A DNA stretch of 64,000 nt, taken from NCBI GenBank assembly GCA_025403435.1, contig CM046348.1, positions 36,576,052-36,640,051 of the forward strand. Reading direction: 5' to 3'. Shown here in pieces: positions 58,203 through 64,000 of the stretch (position 1 is its first letter; each line of letters opens with the position of its first letter). This DNA comes from Artocarpus heterophyllus. Its lineage: Eukaryota > Streptophyta > Magnoliopsida > Rosales > Moraceae. The notes beneath the pieces are model-generated. The model worked only from the letters and a program-made list of their open reading frames with translations, was not told where the DNA came from and made no database searches. Made by a program: the position numbers and the translations under genes.

Positions 58203-61097
58203 TATCACGACCCGCTTTTCGGACCATGCTTAATCAATTTCCTTACTTATGTATTTATGAAAAATTTCAAAAATATTTTTTTATTTTTTTTAGATATACA
58301 CATTTAACTAGACTTTCTTCATATGATTTTATATAATCAACATAGCATTCTCAAAAAGGTTTTGTCTTACTTGATCATACTATAACTTAGTCTTCCAAAA
58401 TAACTTAATAAGCGGAAACATAACAGTGATAGTATCCATTCCCTGTCTGCACATAGCCCATGCCTCCCCCGCCAACTCATCAATAAATTTATTCTGACCT
58501 CTTAGTGGGAATACCTTCAGCATGAAATAACTAAGTGAGCTTATACCCAGTAAGTCCAAACGTAGCCAACATGCAACATTCATTAATATGCATGATCCAC
58601 TTATGCTTCCTTGTGAACATTCTCTATCCTTATCATGTCTTGTCTTTAACTAGGGCCCAAGTACTTGTACCATATATGCACATAGATCTTCGTGACACCA
58701 AGACCATATCATAACCTTTAACTCCTCTTGAGTTGGGAGTTGGTATGGCACTATTCTCTATTTCTGGTCGTGCATTTACTAATCCGATTATTATGGTTAT
58801 CATATCATGCATGAGGTCATATTCACATATTGAGTGCAAAAATATAAACATCCTTCTAACTGGATAGTACACACATGTACATTTCTTTTTATATACACAC
58901 AAGTGCACATATTGACATACACACAGGTACACATATTAATATACACACGGGTATACATATTGATATACACACAGGTTTACATTTTGATACACGCACAGCT
59001 ATATATATATATCATATTGTAGGTGGGGTTAGTACTTACTTGTATAGGCTGTTATACAAACCGACCTTAGTTCCTTTTTTCCTAATCTTCTAGCGTCCTA
59101 TTTCACTATTTTATTTATGTGTCAATACAGAATGTTCATTAATTAACAAATTAGGTTGCTTAATAGTCTACAACTCCGATAGCCACAGATCTTACTCTAC
59201 CTTGTTGCCTCCAACGAACGATGAAAATCTTACTAGTAACCTCTTTTTCCTTTTTCGAACATTTTGGATCCGTTCTGGACACTTTGTGAAAAAATGACGA
59301 TTTTGCCCTCAATAGAATTTTTAAATTTCTCAAGTTTGATTTTGCTATTTTAATGAAAATTGTTGCTTATTAGCTTTAAAACAATAACCCGGGGTGTCAG
59401 GTTTTCTTATTTTGCATTAATGCCCCAGTTTAACAAAACTTTACAATCTCGACCTTATTTGAAAATTTTGACAATTTTACCCCTAGGACCAAAAATAATC
59501 TCTTTAAACTATAATTTTCCATTTTCATAAGGATCAAATTTGTTCAAAATACCATACCCAAATTCCTTTTGAAAAATGACGTTTTTGCCCTTTGAAATTT
59601 TTTTTTCAATTTCAACAAATTTTGTAAAATCCATAACTCACAAACAAAGGCGATTTTTGACAAACCATCCATTATTTTTAACAGTTTCATCGAAATCTAC
59701 AACTTTCATGTTTTGACTCTTTTGAAATTCCCACTGTACAGGTGAGTTTTTGGCCCTTTTTCAATTCTACCAAGAAAAAATTTTATTTACAATTTAGTCC
59801 CTAGGCAGTTTTTGTAAAACCCAGCTTTAAAACAATATTTTTACCACTGTAAAGGTAGATTCAAAACCCTTCAAAACCATTTTCATGCCCAAATCACAAT
59901 TCTAAAAAAAAAAATTCAACATTTATAAATTTTTTCCTAATTTAACCACAAATAGAAATTTTAAACATTCATACCTCAAATTCACATCAAAACATACCAT
60001 AAAATCATTTAAGCATGCCATAAACTAATCTAAATCATTACATACCATACTTGATGAAAAACCAAAATAACCAAAAACAAATCATCACAAACTTTGAAAT
60101 TTGGGGATTAGGCTTTACCAAAGGTAGTTGATGATCTAAAGCACCTTCAACACTTGATTTCCTTGAAAATCCTCCTAAACATGTTCCATAGGAAAGAAAA
60201 CCTTCATTAAACTCCCCTTGAATTCCAAGGAAACCCTAAGAAAAACTTAGAAAAGGTTGGAATCCTACCTTGAAAGTTAAGAAAATCTTGAACTACGACT
60301 TGGTTCTATCTTGAGACTTGCTTGGAATTAGTCTTGTGGGATGCTTGTTTTGAACAAAATTTTGAGAGGAAGAAACCAAGGGCTGCTGAATCTTGGTGGA
60401 GAACGAAATGAAATGGTTTTGATATTTTAAGTCTTTAATTAAGACTTATCTAACTTTTTTTATGGTGAGTCACTATGGTAATCAAGTAGGTTAGTGGTGG
60501 CTAACTATGATTGGGCCACATTTTGTGCTTTGGTGGCCCAATAAAATTCGTTGGGTGTCCACTTAGTAGGCCTCAAAACTTTATACATGTAATTTTTTTT
60601 ACCACGCAGTATTTTTCTTATACTGCTAGAGTAGAATTAGTGAAAGTCGTGTTCTTAAATAGTATAAAATCTCATTCTTATCCTTTGGTTCACTTTTGAA
60701 ATCCAAACACAACATTTTTTATATTTGTGTTTTTACCTTAGTAATGTACTTACACTACGTCGTACCCTTTTTGACACTTTTGAGGGTTTTATCATACTTT
60801 TCTACCTTAGTTATACCCTTAATCATCTATTAATTTATATCACAATACTATAATGAATTGTGATATAAAATTCGTTTCATGGATATTTTTCACAAAATTT
60901 CAAGCATTTATACTTTAAAAATCTACATTTTGGCAATATCCAACATTACATCAGGTCCACCATGGAATTTCCTATTGATACTACTTATTTGTACATTATC
61001 GTAATTTTTATAGAAAATACAATTTACAAGCGTAAATTCATTAATTAAACCCAATTAAATATGAAATTTTATTAATGTATTTCCTTTGGTCATTACA
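58203..61097 (-). mobile_element. Solo LTR (2895 bp) nested in copia pol
   Basis: Minus strand begins TGTAATGACC and ends GGTCGTGATA. TCTCC (plus strand) abuts both ends, at 58198-58202 and 61098-61102. The end region (ACATAAGTAAGGAAA, then a CCCG hairpin) matches the LTR ending at 1098. No gag, pol, primer-binding site or second LTR is present, so it is a solo LTR left by recombination. It falls between the integrase and RT coding parts of the host element. Frames inside it (58380-58583, 58633-58932, 60511-60699) have no protein character. Confidence 0.88.
58894..58989. repeat. 24-bp minisatellite, four units
   Basis: Exact 24-base period: units start at 58894, 58918, 58942 and 58966, each close to TACACACAGGTACACATATT plus GATA. 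It makes the repetitive frame at 58834-59022 open by chance. Confidence 0.9.
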
Positions 61098-61102
61098 TCT
61101 CC
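61098..61102. repeat. TSD of the nested solo LTR, right copy (TCTCC)
   Basis: TCTCC directly after GGTCATTACA at 61097; pairs with 58198-58202. Confidence 0.88.
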
Positions 61103-63512
61103 TTTCTCTAGTGGATCTTCTTAATGGCATAGATTCTTGAGGCTATTGAGTTTGTTCTTCTGGAACAATTTTTTGATTTTGAACAAGAGGTACCGAAGTT
61201 GCTTCTTAAACAATGTCATGAAAAGAAGCCCGATCATGATCATTGTCAATAACAATTGGAGGAATATATAGTGACATATTTCTCTTCAAAGACAATATCT
61301 CTAATCCTATCTCCCCTCGCAAACTTAGTATCCTCAAAGAACCGAGCAGTTCCTATCTCAAAAATCAACTTAGTCATGGGATCATAAAATTTGTAACCCC
61401 TTGACCTTTTAGAATATCTAATAAAATAGCAGCTGACAGTTCCGGAGTCCAGTTTCCTTTCATTTGGCCTATAAGGCATTGCCTCAACTAGACAACCTCA
61501 AATGTGCAAGTGCTTCAAACTAGGCTTCTTGCTTGTCCAAAGCTCATAAGGGGTTTTGATAGTTGCTTTAGTTGGAACTTTGTTGAGTATGTAAGCTGCA
61601 ATCTTTAAACCTTCTCCCCAAAGAGATTCTGGTAAGGTAGAATGACTAATCATACTCCTCACCATGTCCTTAAGTGTTCTGTTTCGCCTCTTAGCAACAC
61701 CATTCATGTTAGGTGATCTCGGCATGGTGTACTATAAGACGATACTGTACTCCTCTAGGAAATTAGCAAACGGTCTTGGACGTTGTTTACCTGATCTGTC
61801 ATATCTTCCATAGTATTATCCACCATGGTCATATCTAACGCTTTTAATCCTTTTGCCGAGTTGGTTTTCAACTTCAGCCTTATAATTCTTGAACACATCC
61901 AATGATTGGGACTTCTCATGAATGAGATACATGTAGCCATATCATGAAAAATCGTCTATGAACGTGATAAAATATTGTTGACTATTTCAAGAAGCCATAG
62001 GAAAAGGCCCACAAATATGCGTATGAATTAGTTCTAAGACGTCTGAGGTCCTCTTGACACCTAATCTCTTTATGTTTATCTATTTCCCCTTTATTCAATT
62101 AACACAAATTTCAAAATCTATAAAATCAAGGGGATCAAGAATCCCGTCGAACACAAGTCTCTCCATTCTCTGCTTGGAGATATGTCCTAATCTCTTGTGC
62201 CACAATGAAGTGGAATTTTGATTGGTTAATTTTTGCTCTACACTACATGTACTTATATGCAAGGTATCATTAAATGAGGCAACCATATGAAGCAAATAAA
62301 TGTTGTCATAAACAGATAAAGAACCAGAACCAATAACTTTTGAATTTTGAAAAAGACTAAATTGACTATTTCCAAATGAACAAGAATAATCAAATTTGTC
62401 CAGTACATAAATAGAAACCAAATTCTGTCTAAACGACAGTACAACATAAGTCTCATTCAAATCCAAATAAATTCTAGTCCTTAATAAAAACCTAAATGTT
62501 CTTATTGCCTCAACTTCCATTGATTTGCCATCGCCCACGTAGATGTATCTTTTACCATCGCTTGGCTTTCGGCAGCTCAGGCAACCCTGCATAAACACAC
62601 TTATGTAAGTAGTAGCATCGGAATCTATCCACCAAGTGTGTTTTGGTATCGAAATTAAATTAACCTCAGAACAAACTAGATTGAGAAGTGTACCTTTCTT
62701 TGCACGATATGCGTGATAGTTAGTACATTGCTTCTTCTTGTGTCCAGCACCTTCACAGAAGAAACAGGCAAATTCATCACCTTATCCCTTCTGTTGTTTC
62801 TTCTGTGGTGCCACACCCGTAGCTTCCTTACCCTTCTTCCTTTTCTTTTTCTTGTCCTTAGAGGTTGTAGCCAAATGAGCACTTTCTGCCTTCTCTTGCT
62901 TCAGCCTTTCTTCTTCGTGCACACAATATGAGATGAGCTCATTAAGGGACCATTTGTCCTTTTGACAGTTATAGCTCACCTTAAATTGACTAAATTGTGC
63001 GGGAAGAGATATCAAAACTACATGCACGAGTAAGTCCTCATATAACTCTAACTTGAGTGCCTTTAGTTTTGAAGCAAGATAAGATATCTCTATGATGTAC
63101 TCCCTTATGTTCCTTTTTCCTTTGTACCTCATTAAAATAAGGTTTGCCAAAAGCGTACTTGTTTCAACCTTTTCATTCTTGGCAAACCTTTTCCCTATTT
63201 CCTCAAGGAAACCTTTGGCTGTAGTAACCTTTTCAGACATAGTGCCCCTGAAAGTTTCTGGAATAGCATGCTACATGATCATAAGACTGATGCGATTCAA
63301 ACAGTCCCACCTTTCCATGTCCCTCTTATCATTAAAGGAACTGTTATCTGTAAGGTCAGTAGGTCGTTCAACCCTCAATGCAAGGTCTAGATCCATTACA
63401 CCAAGAACAATCATAATGCTGTCTTACCATGCCTTGAAGTTTGTGCCACTAAACATGGGAATTGAATTGATGCTAGCAGAAATATTAGAAGCAAAACTTG
63501 CAACTGAATAGA

Positions 63513-64000
63513 GAACAAAACAACAAAAAAAAAAAAAAAAAAAACAAGCTCACATAAGTTCCATATCATACTTAAATAAATTCAAATAATGGTAGGGCCC
63601 ATCACAAGATACCTAGCACAAGATTAATATTTAGTCTTTGGACATAAATATTAACTTGTAAGTGGTACTCTTGGTGTAGTAATCAAACACTGACAATAAG
63701 AACATGTCAAACAATAAATTTTCCTTTGGGCTGATTTATTGTTTACATATAAAGAACTGAATAATTATCACGTGTTTATTACCACAGGTATATATGCAAT
63801 TCTATCAAATATTAGCCTTCATTTGGGCCGGTTAATATTCACATAAGTTGCATGGACACAACATTTTATATTCTAAAACAAATTAATTTTCACAAGAAAG
63901 GCCACTTTGGTGACATGTTGATTCAATTAATTCATTTCAAAATACATATAAAATACCAATATTTGAATTTAAAATTGTACCAAAAAATTTAAAAAATGAC
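63513..64000 (-). other. Leader of the Tnt1-like element
   Basis: AT-rich non-coding sequence upstream of gag, with an A run at about 63525-63544. The primer-binding site is not reached before the window ends. Confidence 0.5.

Larger units (their letters stand above)
56572..63512 (-). pseudogene. Gag-pol of the Tnt1-like copia element, interrupted
   Basis: Gag runs from about 63512 (SINSIPMFSGTNFKAW; MSEKVTTAKGFLEEIGKRFA at 63240). The zinc knuckle near 62760 is intact, CFFCEGAGHKKKQC. The protease box near 62605 reads WWIDSDATTY, where DSGAT is usual. Pre-integrase LWHKRLGHISKQRME is near 62185. The integrase C-terminal part is at 61498-61725 ([20 protein letters not shown]), and the following basic segment RRSTRERR ends at 61103. 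There the frame is broken by the LTR at 58203-61097. RT resumes at about 58200 (VVEDDPISFYQAMQSFNSQK; KTAFLNGD-like KIAFLNGDIDETIY) with an intact YVDDIL box near 57555. RNase H is at 56572-57066 (GYSNSDFVGCQDSRRSTLGY; FCDNKSTVLYS; IADLLIKGVP). Several frameshifts lie between the pieces. Confidence 0.88.
55672..64000 (-). mobile_element. Ty1/copia (Tnt1/Tork-like) retrotransposon, 5' end outside the window
   Basis: Minus-strand order: leader (64000-63512), gag, zinc knuckle, protease, integrase, [solo LTR insertion], RT, RNase H, polypurine tract, 3' LTR. Domain order and sequences such as LWHKRLGHISKQRM and PEGAKFIGCKWIFKTKG place it with Tnt1-like copia elements. The 5' LTR lies beyond 64000. 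Frameshifts and stops show it is inactive. Confidence 0.9.

Noticed and set aside
58834..59022. 62-residue repetitive frame (YTQVHIL-type repeats)
   Set aside because: Open only because of a 24-bp minisatellite in a solo LTR.
1..64000. tRNA or rRNA genes
   Set aside because: No cloverleaf with box A/box B or rRNA core sequence was noticed. The tRNA-like match at 15377 is the retrotransposon primer-binding site. A tRNAscan run would be decisive.

Overview
This window is nuclear DNA of a flowering plant. It is AT-rich, two genes have canonical GT-AG introns, and most of the rest is nested plant transposable elements: Ty3/gypsy, Ty1/copia and non-autonomous elements with terminal inverted repeats (TIRs). 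Nothing bacterial, viral or organellar was seen. The species cannot be named; AT-richness and gene style suggest a eudicot (inference).

Layout. 1-1098 is the end of a long LTR that cuts off a decayed Tat-type Ty3/gypsy element (1099-5241, minus strand). About 5.66-12.8 kb is a nest of TIR elements: an outer pair of arms, a second pair inside, two elements inside that (one carrying a gene-like fragment), and a solo LTR with a 5-bp target-site duplication (TSD) in the right outer arm. A structurally complete but dead Ty1/copia element follows (13366-22975; two 2009-bp LTRs, TSD TATAT), flanked on its left by older copia debris. 23.67-28.86 kb is another TIR element split by a long LTR. 28901 to about 39.4 kb is a large Tat-type Ty3/gypsy element on the minus strand with gag, protease, RT, two RNase H domains and integrase, a 61-67-bp tandem array, and an antisense extra reading frame with its own TATA box and introns.

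Two host genes follow, tail to tail. A TLC-domain membrane protein gene (plus strand, 8 coding exons, 275 aa, 40578-45120) and a GARP/MYB (SHAQKYF-class) transcription factor gene (minus strand, 5 coding exons, 237 aa, 46269-54106) both give uninterrupted reading frames with consensus splice sites, and look functional. Their introns hold small MITE-like repeats and microsatellites.

From 55672 to the window end is a minus-strand Tnt1/Tork-like copia element. Its pol is split by a 2895-bp solo LTR (58203-61097, TSD TCTCC); its 5' LTR lies beyond the window.

No clearly new biological system was found. The strongest leads are the antisense ORF plus tandem array of the Tat element, the terminal hairpins and tandem arrays of the long-LTR family, paired hairpins in the copia LTR, and the order of nesting. 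All alignments and counts were done by eye.
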